From the NCBI GenBank assembly GCA_030950555.1, contig JAUZRH010000186.1, positions 1-35,500 on the forward strand: a DNA stretch of 35,500 nt. The letters are read 5' to 3'. Under the pieces are notes generated by a model. The model was not told the origin of the DNA, did not search any database, and saw only the letters and a list, made by a program, of their open reading frames with translations. Both the position numbers and the translations under genes were made by a program. Source of the DNA: Mariprofundus sp. Its GTDB lineage: Bacteria > Pseudomonadota > Zetaproteobacteria > Mariprofundales > Mariprofundaceae. Shown here piece after piece: positions 9,788-18,858 of the stretch (position 1 is the first letter of the stretch; every line of letters starts with the position of its first letter).

Positions 9788-10175
9788 GGCATCCTTCACC
9801 AGCCATAAAAAAATGTCGCCGCTCTACACAACTAGCAGATGCCTATTTAGCTTCCGAGCCAATTTCAAAACTCATGAGTGGCGATCGGCGGCTCCACTTT
9901 GGCCCATTGCCGCGCTGGTGTTCGCTCCATGGAACCTCCATACACCTCATTCCACCTCAAAAATGGACTCAAAGTGAGATTGCCGCTCATCCACCCAGAG
10001 TTTTGCAATTGGCTCTTCCGTAAGTCGGATTATCCGGGGGCGTTTTTTTTGCACGCCGAAGCTCTTGCTCCCTCTCCCTCTGGGAGAGGGTTGGGGTGAG
10101 GGGATCAACTATTTGGCGAAGTCTTTTCCGTTGTAAGAAAAGCCTTCATGTGTAAACCGAAAATTGAAGGATGCC
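9788..10175 (-). mobile_element. MITE copy 2 (388 bp, longer, no clear target duplication)
   Basis: It has perfect 11-bp terminal inverted repeats: GGCATCCTTCA (9788-9798) and TGAAGGATGCC (10165-10175). The right half matches copies 1 and 3 closely: a CTCCCTCTGGGAGAGGG palindrome with GTTGGGGTGAGG, then CAACTATTTGGCGAAG, and a TGTGTAAACCG segment. The left end (through CATAAAAAA) and the piece CTTCCGTAAG (about 10017-10026) also match. Between those two pieces lie about 155 more bases than in copy 3, with no similarity to it. The flanks (TAGATATA and GGTTTTAG) do not form a convincing duplication. Two open frames inside (from 9748 and 9878) look like chance. Confidence 0.6.
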
Positions 10176-10355
10176 GGTTTTAGAATCAAGCAGAGCGTTT
10201 CATTGAGCTGGATTTCCGACTTAACCCTCGGGAATGGCGAGCAGAGAAACGGCTTGTGAAGCGAACCCGATCAGCTCCGAAATAACGGACAACCCATACT
10301 TGAATCGCTAGATCGCATAGCGGGAACGCCGCTCAAGCTTTCCGAGGGTTTTCAA
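10176..10355. other. Gap between MITE copy 2 and jetD
   Basis: No gene. A 9-bp inverted pair (AACCCTCGG at 10223-10231 and CCGAGGGTT at 10342-10350) brackets the stretch. A fragment GATCGCATAGCGGGAACG (about 10311-10328) resembles the CTATCGCGTAGCGGGA repeats at 15874 and 26400. It contains no recognisable T-run terminator for jetD. Confidence 0.4.
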
Positions 10356-11540
10356 TCAGATGCAAGCCAGAGCACGCTGTAGATGCGTGTAGAGAATAGA
10401 CTCCTGCTCCAGCCGCACCTGCTGCCCTAGGCTGTTATGGCGCAGCGCATCATAAAGTGCTGCCTCCTCAAGCGTCAAACGAGGCAAATCTCGTAGCTGC
10501 GGGCGTGGTTCTTCTATCCACTGCTCACGGTGTGCCAGCAGGGTCGAACGATCCATCAGTAGAGAACGAGCATGCGGGATATGTGCACGCAACTGATCAA
10601 GAATAGCAAAACCGTGGGTATCAATATCACCCCAGTAATAAACCTCACAGCCCTGCAACCATGCTGCAGCCTGTGCCAACGCGTCAAAGCCATAACCCGC
10701 ACCAAAAATAAGCAGACTCTCATCGTGATCTGGAAACGCCAGGTAGTTGACCTCATTCTCCGTAATAAAAACCCGCTTCACCACCGGCCTCATCTGACGC
10801 CAAGCCTTCGCGGTAATGATAATATCTTGATCATCACCGCAAGCTAGCAGACGAATCCCTGCATCAAGGGGCCGCAAGCGCAGTTGCAATGGCTTATCTT
10901 TAAAACCATAGCGACCGGCAAATCCGGCCACGCCTGTAAAATCATCATTGATCGCATAGACCGGCAATAATAGCTCAAACAGTTCGCCCAGCACCAACCG
11001 GTGCGACTCGATAAACTTACTGTCGATACCGGGCAAACTCACCTGTCGCAGATAGATACGCGGGTTGGGATGCACCTGCATCCACTCACACACAGCAAGT
11101 AGCCGAGCCCATGATTCCTCCACCTCCAGCAGCTTTAGTGGCCGTTTAAGTAGCCACGGTGTTAAGCTCGGCAGACGAACAACCGTTTGTCTGTATAGTG
11201 TGCAGAACCTTTTCAGATCGTGGCGTTTACCGATCACCGCTACGGCCTCAGCCACTGTGGTAATCAATAGGGCTGTCGGAAGCTGTTGCTGACCTAGATT
11301 GCGGTGGTTGAAACCTTTCCACTCCAACGTCAATCCCTCTCGCTCCGCAAAGTGGCGAATCAGCTTTACCCAATCCTGCAGCTCAGCGAATGATGTTAGC
11401 ATCAGCTTCGCCGTTGGCACCCTCAAGGGCAGACGCAACGGCAAGAGATCGCTCTCACTGACCGCCGCACGACAGAGTTCGCCTTGGTTCCAATAACGTT
11501 GTAGTCGCGCCTTCAGTTCCGCGGTGCTAGTCCACTTCAC
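10356..11540 (-). CDS. jetD: Wadjet system nuclease subunit JetD (DUF3322/DUF2220)
   Basis: A 394-residue protein matching JetD, the TOPRIM-type nuclease that cleaves circular plasmid DNA after the JetABC condensin-like motor has extruded it (known for Wadjet). The N-terminal half is DUF3322-like (WTSTAELKARLQRYW at the start). The C-terminal half is DUF2220 with a TOPRIM-like centre: E261 in FITENEVN and D305/D307 in YYWGDIDTHG. The GTG at 11540 is the only start after an in-frame stop, with AAGG 9 bases upstream. It is the last gene of jetBCD, 50 bases after jetC. Catalytic residues look intact. Confidence 0.92.
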   Translation of the reverse strand: MKWTSTAELKARLQRYWNQGELCRAAVSESDLLPLRLPLRVPTAKLMLTSFAELQDWVKLIRHFAEREGLTLEWKGFNHRNLGQQQLPTALLITTVAEAVAVIGKRHDLKRFCTLYRQTVVRLPSLTPWLLKRPLKLLEVEESWARLLAVCEWMQVHPNPRIYLRQVSLPGIDSKFIESHRLVLGELFELLLPVYAINDDFTGVAGFAGRYGFKDKPLQLRLRPLDAGIRLLACGDDQDIIITAKAWRQMRPVVKRVFITENEVNYLAFPDHDESLLIFGAGYGFDALAQAAAWLQGCEVYYWGDIDTHGFAILDQLRAHIPHARSLLMDRSTLLAHREQWIEEPRPQLRDLPRLTLEEAALYDALRHNSLGQQVRLEQESILYTHLQRALACI

Positions 11541-11590
11541 CCGTCTAAGCCTTTTCGCTGCCGCAACAAGCGAGCCAGGCCATCAGCTGG

Positions 11591-14500
11591 CTAACCTTCA
11601 CGCAGCTTTTTCTCTGCCCTATAGGTGGCAATGCTTAGATTTCGTAGTTTCGAGACATTGCCGGAATCATTACTAACATAACCGACATATTGTACATGCG
11701 GCTCAATAATATGAATCTTCTGCAACGGCGTCACAATCAATAGCTGCAAATTCAATTGTTCAAACAGTTTCAACCCATACTCTGCCGACTCGTCCGAGCC
11801 ACGACCAAAAGCTTCATCAATCACTACAAACCGGAATGAGCGCGAACGCACCGTGCCCATCTCCAGACCAAACTGATAAGCCAGACTCGCCGCTAAAATG
11901 GTGTAGGCCAACTTCTCTTTCTGACCGCCCGATTTACCACCCGAATCGGCATAGTGTTCATACTCACTATCATCTTCACGCCAACGTTCGGAGGCAGCAA
12001 AGCGGAACCAGTTGCGAACATCGGTCACCTTGCGTGTCCAGCGTGCATCCAGGTCGACCAAACCTTCGCGACCGCGAAAGCGCTCAATAATTTGCTTCAC
12101 TTGGAGGAATTTTTCTTCTGAATATTGACTCTCTTCGGAGCCGGTAATACTCCCCTCAGTACAACTGCGTAATTGCTGCTGAAAGGCATGAATCTCTGAA
12201 TCGGCCGCCGATTGCGCCAGCAGCTTAATATAACGCCCGGCTGCCGCATCATAATCAATCTGCGTGAGTGACTCATTGATTCGCTCGACCCGTTCGCGAA
12301 TCGTTTCGCGTTCCATATTCAATTGGCCCTGAAAGTTGGCAATCTCACGGATGGTGTTTTCGTTCAGTAGCTCCTTAAAGCGCGCTTCAAAGCGAGGCAG
12401 GTCATCACCATCAAGCCCTTGCAGCAACTGCACATACTCATGCGTCGCCCCCAGATTTACATCGATTTCTTGCGTCTGCAGTGGATACTCTCTGTTATAT
12501 TCACTCATGGCCTTAATAATATGGTCGCGCAATCGAATAAGCTTCGCATCAAGGTTTTTCAAGCGCTTGGCCAACTCACCATCGAGCTGATGTTCATGCG
12601 CATCACACGACTCCACCTTACGCTGAATATCAGAGCCAAGGAACTCCTCACAGAGCGCATCCAACTGCGCTCTAAAAGCTAATAACTGCGCTTCGGCATC
12701 CTGCAGAAGCTGCTGTAGTTGTGTATAACTCTGGCTGGCATCACTGCGCTTCTGCTCACTTTTGGAATGTTCATCGCGTCGCTTGAGCAGCTGTTCCTCA
12801 TCCAGTGCCAACTGCTTAAGCACCTGCTGCCGCTGCTCGGCCAACAAGCGCAACTGATCTGATGCCGCCTCCAGCTTCTGCTTCTCTTCGATTAAACCTC
12901 GAATTTCCAGTGCCAGGGGCCGCCAGTTAATATCCTGAAACTCCGGATAGGCTTTAAGCTGCTGTAATAGATCAAGTTTCCGCTTTGTTTTTGCCAGCAC
13001 GCCCTGCAAGCCCGTGATATTTGTTGCCAGCGCCGCCAAGACCTTCTCTTTACGAACCGACTCCTCTTCCAGTGCAGCAATTTTCTCAGCGTTACTCCAG
13101 CCCAAGACAAAACGACGCCGATCATCCAGACGATGGCGATCATCTTTTTCATGCCGACCGCCCTGTGCTTTAATCTGCCCTGTTAACGTAACCGCGCGTG
13201 TTTCACGACGAAACTGCGCCATGGTTGTGGTGCAGGCATAATCAAAGCGTTGCCCCAACTCCGCCTGTAACCACGCATAAAAGAGAGAGTCCGGCTTCAC
13301 CTCCAACTTGTGTAACAGCGAATTTTCACTCCAACGGGATGCTGTTTGTGGCTGCGCACGCACTCGAAAATAGACCAAGCGACCATGCAATTGATTCTGA
13401 TTCACCCACTCGGCCACCTGCGTATAGTGCTCATCTGCCACCAACAGTGACAAGGCAAAATTATGCAGCAGCCGTTCGGCCGCCCCCTGCCAATCGCGCT
13501 CATTCTCACGCACCTGAATCAACTCACCGGCAAAAGGCATCGCCTCTTCATCCAGCCCCAAGGCCGCACAGAGACGACTACGAATAGCAACCTGCTGTTC
13601 ACTAATATTACTTTTGCGCTGTTTTAAACCCTTCAGCTCCAGCAGCAGCGTATCATGTTCCCGTTTACCGGCCGCCAAATCCACGCCCAGCTCATTCGCA
13701 CTATTCTGACTCTGCGCCTCTTCATCTTCCAGCCTTTGCACCATTGTCAGACAAGCATCACGGTGGCTGAGAAAACTCTCCAAGTCTTTCACCGCTGTAA
13801 GTTCCAGCTGCGCAATCAATGCATCATAACGCTCAGCCCGATGCAGAGAGCTCGCCTTCTGCCGTTCTTTTTCAGCGATCGCTGTCTCCAACTGCGCAAT
13901 ACGATCACCACCCTGATCACCAATAGCACGCTCTAACTGCCGCTCCTGCTGTCGGCCATCACGCACCTTTAGCTCCAACTGACTCATCCGCAAGCGCAAA
14001 CGCTCAAGCTCGCTATCCAGCTTCTCGATGCGTGCCATTAGCAGCGTCGACTTCACCTGTGCAAAATAGAACTGCAGCGCCTTTCGGCAGCCCTCTAGCT
14101 CTAACTTCTCACGTTCCAGCAGAGCGAACTTATGGCAGTTTTCCACCAGCGGTGTCAGTAGCGCCACCTGTTTTTTAGCAATGAGCACCGCTTTATGAGC
14201 ACGATCCAGATCATCAAAATGGGCGATTAACGCCTCCATACGCGGTCGCACATCAAACGGCTCAAGCATATGACTGCGCACAAAATCAGTCAGATTACCA
14301 ATCGACTTCATCGATACCGTCTGGTGAAATAGCTCCAACGCTTGATCGTTTTCGATACCAAAACGGCGGCGAAAATGAGCGCCATAAGGGGGAAAGGCAT
14401 CAAAAACCTCGACCCGATCATGTTTGAGCCGCTTGCGCAGCTGTGCCATATCCGTACCAAAGGAACCAAAATCTACAGCCGTCGACAGCTCACGATCCGC

Positions 14501-14962
14501 TACTGCATAAAAACGCTCAGGCTGCCCTTGTGGCTGACGAAACCAGAACACCTGCGCCAAGGTCACGGTTTGATCATAACCCTCATTATGAAACACGCCC
14601 AGGATCACCGAATAACTACCGTGATCACGTAGCGCCACCGGTTTGGCGGTTCCTACCGCTTCACTCTGCTCCGATTTATAAAAACCCAGCACATAAGAGC
14701 GCAAATCACGTTCTTTGGCGGCAGCACCGGCCGCTCTGTTGTAAGCAATACGGTGGGCAGGCACCAGTAGCGTGGTGACTGCATCGACCAGCGTTGATTT
14801 CCCCGAACCAATATCACCCGTAAGCAGACCATTTTTTCCATTCAAATAGAATGGCCATACCTTGCCATCGAAGGTACCCCAATTAAATACCTCCAGCTTC
14901 TTCAAGCGAAAACCGGTCAAGGCATCATCCGTGATAAAATCCAAATCCAACACTTGATTCAC
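11591..14962 (-). CDS. jetC: Wadjet system SMC/MukB-like ATPase JetC
   Basis: A 1123-residue SMC-like motor ATPase, the JetC subunit of type I Wadjet, which extrudes DNA loops. Walker A is at residues 49-57 (GDIGSGKST). Long Glu/Arg/Leu-rich coiled-coil arms with a central hinge-like region fill about 280-960. The ABC signature starts at 1011 (SGGQKEKLAY), and Walker B is at about 1046-1050 (VVIDE), followed by AFGRGSDES. It starts with GTG at 14962; the first bases overlap the jetB stop (GTGA), indicating translational coupling. Length and motifs are intact, so the ATPase itself does not look decayed even though JetA is missing. Confidence 0.93.
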   Translation of the reverse strand: MNQVLDLDFITDDALTGFRLKKLEVFNWGTFDGKVWPFYLNGKNGLLTGDIGSGKSTLVDAVTTLLVPAHRIAYNRAAGAAAKERDLRSYVLGFYKSEQSEAVGTAKPVALRDHGSYSVILGVFHNEGYDQTVTLAQVFWFRQPQGQPERFYAVADRELSTAVDFGSFGTDMAQLRKRLKHDRVEVFDAFPPYGAHFRRRFGIENDQALELFHQTVSMKSIGNLTDFVRSHMLEPFDVRPRMEALIAHFDDLDRAHKAVLIAKKQVALLTPLVENCHKFALLEREKLELEGCRKALQFYFAQVKSTLLMARIEKLDSELERLRLRMSQLELKVRDGRQQERQLERAIGDQGGDRIAQLETAIAEKERQKASSLHRAERYDALIAQLELTAVKDLESFLSHRDACLTMVQRLEDEEAQSQNSANELGVDLAAGKREHDTLLLELKGLKQRKSNISEQQVAIRSRLCAALGLDEEAMPFAGELIQVRENERDWQGAAERLLHNFALSLLVADEHYTQVAEWVNQNQLHGRLVYFRVRAQPQTASRWSENSLLHKLEVKPDSLFYAWLQAELGQRFDYACTTTMAQFRRETRAVTLTGQIKAQGGRHEKDDRHRLDDRRRFVLGWSNAEKIAALEEESVRKEKVLAALATNITGLQGVLAKTKRKLDLLQQLKAYPEFQDINWRPLALEIRGLIEEKQKLEAASDQLRLLAEQRQQVLKQLALDEEQLLKRRDEHSKSEQKRSDASQSYTQLQQLLQDAEAQLLAFRAQLDALCEEFLGSDIQRKVESCDAHEHQLDGELAKRLKNLDAKLIRLRDHIIKAMSEYNREYPLQTQEIDVNLGATHEYVQLLQGLDGDDLPRFEARFKELLNENTIREIANFQGQLNMERETIRERVERINESLTQIDYDAAAGRYIKLLAQSAADSEIHAFQQQLRSCTEGSITGSEESQYSEEKFLQVKQIIERFRGREGLVDLDARWTRKVTDVRNWFRFAASERWREDDSEYEHYADSGGKSGGQKEKLAYTILAASLAYQFGLEMGTVRSRSFRFVVIDEAFGRGSDESAEYGLKLFEQLNLQLLIVTPLQKIHIIEPHVQYVGYVSNDSGNVSKLRNLSIATYRAEKKLREG

Positions 14963-15585
14963 GCCTTGTCTCCTTGCGCCTGCAGTAGGGCCTGATATTC
15001 ACTTAGACGGGTATCAAACTCCGCCAACCACTGCGCATCCACAAAGGATTTAATAATGCGATGCAACTCGATCATCTTCTCAACACCGTGCAAGCGACGC
15101 GCAAAACCCATTTTAACCACTTGATTGATATAACCATCCACCTGATCAATCAAGCGCACCTCATTACTCCCCTCAGGCAGAAACACCCGAATCATCTCTA
15201 CCACTTCATCACGCGAGAGCAGTACCCGCACCTCTCCACCGCTGGCATCCGACTCCGCCATCTTCTCGCGCATCAGGGCCAACAGCAGACTCACATGAAA
15301 GGAGAGCTGTCTGCGCGCCACCAGGCGTGGCAACTTCTCATCATCGGCGCTAACTTCACGAGCCCGCAAAAAGGCATACCCTTCCGCTTCATCCAGAATC
15401 AACTCCAGACCCAGAATCTCCACATACTCGGAGACCGCCATCTGCAGCGTAAGCAGCGATTGCCACAGTCGCACCTCCGCCTCACGGTCGATCATCCCCT
15501 TGCAAAGCGCGATCACCACCATTGAAAGCTGCGGATTACGCCCAACACTCTCCTGTTGCTCATTCAGTTCCATATTGATGCCCAT
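14959..15585 (-). CDS. jetB: Wadjet system subunit JetB (DUF4194)
   Basis: A 208-residue DUF4194-type protein, the KITE (winged-helix) subunit of the Wadjet complex. It is identified from its size, its winged-helix-like composition (LLSRDEVVEMIRVFLPEG, IDQVDGYINQVVKMGFARRL) and its fixed position directly before an SMC-like jetC. The ATG at 15585 has GAGG 4 bases upstream; the ATG four codons later has worse spacing. In complete systems jetA lies just upstream. Here only a short open fragment precedes it (15640-15730), then repeats. Confidence 0.85.
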   Translation of the reverse strand: MGINMELNEQQESVGRNPQLSMVVIALCKGMIDREAEVRLWQSLLTLQMAVSEYVEILGLELILDEAEGYAFLRAREVSADDEKLPRLVARRQLSFHVSLLLALMREKMAESDASGGEVRVLLSRDEVVEMIRVFLPEGSNEVRLIDQVDGYINQVVKMGFARRLHGVEKMIELHRIIKSFVDAQWLAEFDTRLSEYQALLQAQGDKA

Positions 15586-15639
15586 TTAACCTCTATTTTA
15601 TCGCAAACCTAGCGTCTTCTACAGCCAAGGCATGGCCGC

Positions 15640-15730
15640 TTACTTCAATAAATAAGCGCTCTCAACGCTATAGATAAAACACCCCAGATCCAACTTCTCC
15701 CGCGCCAACAACGTCAAACGCTCATGCCAA
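15640..15730 (-). pseudogene. jetA: Possible C-terminal remnant of jetA
   Basis: Upstream of jetB on the same strand, an open stretch ends in TAA at 15640-15642. It encodes about 30 protein-like residues (HERLTLLAREK, then LDLGCFIYSVESAYLLK). It stops being protein-like a few codons before an in-frame TAG at 15760-15762. Its stop lies 54 bases before jetB, where jetA should end. A full JetA is several hundred residues, and only 437 bases separate jetB from the next gene, so the gene cannot be complete here. Assignment to JetA rests on position; the sequence was not compared with a family alignment. Confidence 0.45.
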
Positions 15731-15962
15731 TGAAGCCTATAGCAATACAAGTATCGCGACTACCTTTCCTCATCACTCCCTAAGACTGGAATCCATGCCT
15801 GCCTTGTCTCTTCATTCCCGCAGAGAGCCTGCCCCCACGAAGGCGTGGGGCGGGAATCCATATCAAATAAAACGCCCTATCGCGTAGCGGGAGCGTGGGA
15901 AAGAGGAAATAACAGGCTCAACCAGAATTTAAAGCATTATAGTGCAATTTCACATACTGTCC
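15731..15962. repeat. Palindrome-rich gap upstream of jetB
   Basis: This gap holds a nested palindrome: ATTCCCG (15814-15820) pairs with CGGGAAT (15851-15857) around an inner CCCCACG/CGTGGGG hairpin. It also holds a CCCTATCGCGTAGCGGGAGCG unit (about 15872-15892), whose reverse complement recurs at about 26395-26416 and 26484-26504. No coding sequence is seen. Such extragenic palindromes are common in proteobacteria. Their presence where jetA should be suggests the region was rearranged. Confidence 0.55.
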
Positions 15963-16022
15963 TCATTCAGCCTTGTGGTTTTCAAATAGTTCATAAGGGG
16001 TTTTGAAGCCTAAGCAGTTTTT
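15963..16022 (-). pseudogene. IS30-family transposase C-terminal scrap
   Basis: On the minus strand the codons right after the TAA of the 16023-18632 gene continue in the same frame as KNCLGFKTPYELFENHKAE and then TGA (15963-15965). The NCLGFKTPYE string is the near-invariant C-terminal end of IS30-family transposases (usually RPRKCLGFKTP followed by E or N and VF). Nothing else of the transposase remains. Sequence beyond the stop (GTGAAATTGCAC) may belong to the insertion sequence end. It marks an old insertion/deletion event between the jet genes and the neighbouring gene. Confidence 0.65.
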
Positions 16023-18632
16023 TTATTGCATACGTGCAAGTGGGCTTATTTTTTGCAAACGCTGACGCCAGTTAGTGGCAGCTTGTATATTGCCCGCTTT
16101 TTCTTCCAGCCTCATCATTGCGCGCAGCGCCGATTCATGATCGGGTCTCAAAATCAGAATACGTTGCAGTGCCTGGCGACGCGAAAGACCATCGGGTGCT
16201 GTATGGGCTAAGCTTTCAAACATTCGGTCGGCCAAGGCAAAGGCTGGCCAACGATCTTTAGGGTTGGCACGATGGGCTAGGCGTGCCATCTCTACCGCCC
16301 GCTTTTCATCACCATTTAACTCCGCCAGCCATACACGTACATTTAGCGCTGTCGCTACACGCGCCCGCTTAAAGGGGCTTATATCCGATGATAGCACACC
16401 GATTTCTTTGCCAGCCTGAGCATCCGCACTATGCCATGTCAGCAACCAGTGCCACATGGCCACCACATCCACACCTGAACCATAACGCACCTTAGGCAGA
16501 CTATATTCAATCACTGGCGCCCACTCATCCTGCAACTGCGTATGAAAGTCCGGAATTTCGCCCCAGTAACGCCCCAACCAACTCCACAAGCCTTCACCAC
16601 CGCTCGCCTGTTGCTGCGTTACGGCATCCATGGACTTATACCGCTCTAGCAACTGCACTGCATCCACACTGCCATCACGATAACCCACCATGGCGATACG
16701 ATATCCATCGACAAACAGGCTGGCATGATCAAACACTGAGGAAAAAGTGTGCATAATCACCTGAATCGATGCCACATCAAACTGATTCAGCGCCAACCAC
16801 TGCACAAACAAGCCGCCTCTGTTTAATCGTTCTTTAGCTCGCTGAAACTGTTGTAATGACAACAGATTAGCTCGACCCACCATATCCGGGTGAAATAGGT
16901 CACCAACAATTACATCATAATGGTGCTCATCCGTACGTAAAAAACGACGTGCATCATCATGCACGATCTTGATGTGTTTGCTAATATTGCCATTCACAGG
17001 TGCAAACCAGTTGGCCGCAGCATCAATAGCCCCTTGCGATAACTCAATAGCCGTTCGTGTAAGTCCCTCAAAGGGGAGAGAGCCGGAGGCTGTAACACCC
17101 GTACCCAGACCGAGAAATAACACGGCATGCGGATTTGGATGCAACAGCAGCGGCAGACGCGCTTGGTTTTTCTGCACGGTAACAGCAGTGGGGTCACTGG
17201 ATGCATCCATCCGCTGAAGATCAGAGAGCAGCAGACGTTGGCCATTTTCCTGTTCAACCACGTGCGTCAGTGAGACGGCATCTTCGTGCAGCGATAAGCT
17301 TGCAAAGCCAGCCATCGCTGGCAGTAACGCCGCCACTGAGGGCAGCTGCATGACTGGCACACAGAGCATCAGCAGAACAGGCAGAGCTAAGTAAAAGCGA
17401 GCATTTGAGATCCATCTCATACCGCAGAGCAGTAGCAGAAGCGCCGCCACACAGAGCGACAGTGATGTGCCTAAATAGGGAATCATGACAAAACCAGCCA
17501 GTAACGCGCCTACAGCAGAGCCCAAACTATTCACTCCGTACCACCAGCCCCCCGCTTCGGCATGCTGACGGTGAAAACGACGGGTCAATAGTGGCAGCCA
17601 TGCCCCCAGCAACAGTGTCACAGGCAGTGTAAAGAGCGCCACCATGGCGCCTTGAAACAACATAGCCATAATCAATGAAGAAAAATCGCTAGCTGCTGCC
17701 CACTGACTCAGACTAGCCAGCCCATACTGCCCAAGCACTGCGGCGAACGAGGCCAGCAAAGGCAGTAGATTCAACCATCGTGCTGCATGCATACGGGCAG
17801 CAAACAGGCTACCCAAACCAATACCAAGCAGATAAACCAAAAGCAGTAGCGCTAAAATATATTCAGTTCTCAGCAACACCATGCCATATTCACGTGTCCA
17901 CAACACTTCCAGCATCAGTGCCGCAGCACCTATACCGCCATAAGCCAGCAGATCCAACCACGGCGGTCGCAGCGTCTGAATCTTAGGCTTGCTGTTACAC
18001 ACCGCATCTGTATCAGCCGTGAGGCGAGACAGCAAGAAGAAACAGAAGGCCAGCAGCAATCCAACAGATGCCATAAGCCAGAGCGATGAGCGCCAGCCAA
18101 GCAGTGGCAACAACAGCAAAGGTAGCGTCGCACCAATAGCCCCACCGATAGCGTTTACACCATACATAGATGATAGTGGCAGATCAATAGAAGAGGCAAT
18201 GCGAAGAGCCAGCGGAAAAGCCAAGCCCATCGCTACAGCAGGCGGCAACAGCAGCAATAGCACAGAGATTCCTTGCAAGCCCTGCCAACCAGTAAGAGAT
18301 AACCCCTGCCCCCACAAAAGCAAGCCCCTATCCAACCACGGCATAGCCATAGGCAGAACCAATGCATACAGCGCAATCGCCCCTTCCAAAAGAGCCAGAT
18401 AAAAGAGTACCTGTCGTGCAGAGAAAGACATCACACGTTTAGTAAGCAAGAAACTACCAAGCCCCAGACCAAGCATAAAAGCCGTGACGGTAAAAACTAC
18501 GCCGAAGATGCTAATACCAAACATCAAGGAAAGCATTCGCGTCCACAGCACCTCATAAGCAAGCGCTGTTACACCCGTTGCACCATAAAGCAATAACAAA
18601 GATAGGATGAGTGTCTTTCTGCTTAAAATCAC
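16023..18632 (-). CDS. Fused membrane/spermidine synthase-like protein with TPR tail
   Basis: An 869-residue protein of the fused MFS/spermidine-synthase type. Residues from about 10 to 430 form roughly 12 hydrophobic segments, beginning with GATGVTALAYEVLWTRMLSL, the typical start of these proteins. A Rossmann-type spermidine-synthase-like domain follows, with LFLGLGTGVTASG, a DDARRFLRTDEHHYDVIVGD motif and FVQWLALNQFD. The tail (about 750-865) is helical and TPR-like. Whether it makes polyamines is unknown; many members lack the aminopropyltransferase residues. It starts with GTG at 18632 without a strong ribosome binding site. The stop is followed immediately and in frame by an IS30 scrap, so the present C-terminus could have been affected by that event. 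A related partial gene lies at the right edge of the window. Confidence 0.8.
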   Translation of the reverse strand: MILSRKTLILSLLLLYGATGVTALAYEVLWTRMLSLMFGISIFGVVFTVTAFMLGLGLGSFLLTKRVMSFSARQVLFYLALLEGAIALYALVLPMAMPWLDRGLLLWGQGLSLTGWQGLQGISVLLLLLPPAVAMGLAFPLALRIASSIDLPLSSMYGVNAIGGAIGATLPLLLLPLLGWRSSLWLMASVGLLLAFCFFLLSRLTADTDAVCNSKPKIQTLRPPWLDLLAYGGIGAAALMLEVLWTREYGMVLLRTEYILALLLLVYLLGIGLGSLFAARMHAARWLNLLPLLASFAAVLGQYGLASLSQWAAASDFSSLIMAMLFQGAMVALFTLPVTLLLGAWLPLLTRRFHRQHAEAGGWWYGVNSLGSAVGALLAGFVMIPYLGTSLSLCVAALLLLLCGMRWISNARFYLALPVLLMLCVPVMQLPSVAALLPAMAGFASLSLHEDAVSLTHVVEQENGQRLLLSDLQRMDASSDPTAVTVQKNQARLPLLLHPNPHAVLFLGLGTGVTASGSLPFEGLTRTAIELSQGAIDAAANWFAPVNGNISKHIKIVHDDARRFLRTDEHHYDVIVGDLFHPDMVGRANLLSLQQFQRAKERLNRGGLFVQWLALNQFDVASIQVIMHTFSSVFDHASLFVDGYRIAMVGYRDGSVDAVQLLERYKSMDAVTQQQASGGEGLWSWLGRYWGEIPDFHTQLQDEWAPVIEYSLPKVRYGSGVDVVAMWHWLLTWHSADAQAGKEIGVLSSDISPFKRARVATALNVRVWLAELNGDEKRAVEMARLAHRANPKDRWPAFALADRMFESLAHTAPDGLSRRQALQRILILRPDHESALRAMMRLEEKAGNIQAATNWRQRLQKISPLARMQ

Positions 18633-18858
18633 AAGCTAGCCGTCAGGTGAATGCCACCTGTGGTAGAGAACATGCGGGGGACGAATGAACACGCAGAAAA
18701 ATATGAAACACCTTCATCACTGCAGGGTGTATGATATAACCCGGATAAAGCCGTTGTAACAGCAATATTCAAACTCAAATAGGGAAAGTTAAAATCGTGT
18801 ATATTCGTGTTCATTCGTGGCTAAGTTTTTTATCGTTCAGATTTCTATAAAGTTCTAA

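Noticed and set aside
9748-10099. Two open frames (91 and 73 codons) after the kinase gene
   Set aside because: They overlap MITE copy 2, including its palindrome, and have no protein-like pattern or ribosome binding site.
13198-13587. 129-codon plus-strand frame opposite jetC
   Set aside because: Antisense to the SMC-like gene, His/Pro-rich composition typical of shadows.
15061-15525. 154-codon plus-strand frame opposite jetB
   Set aside because: Lies wholly within jetB, His/Gln-rich, no ribosome binding site.
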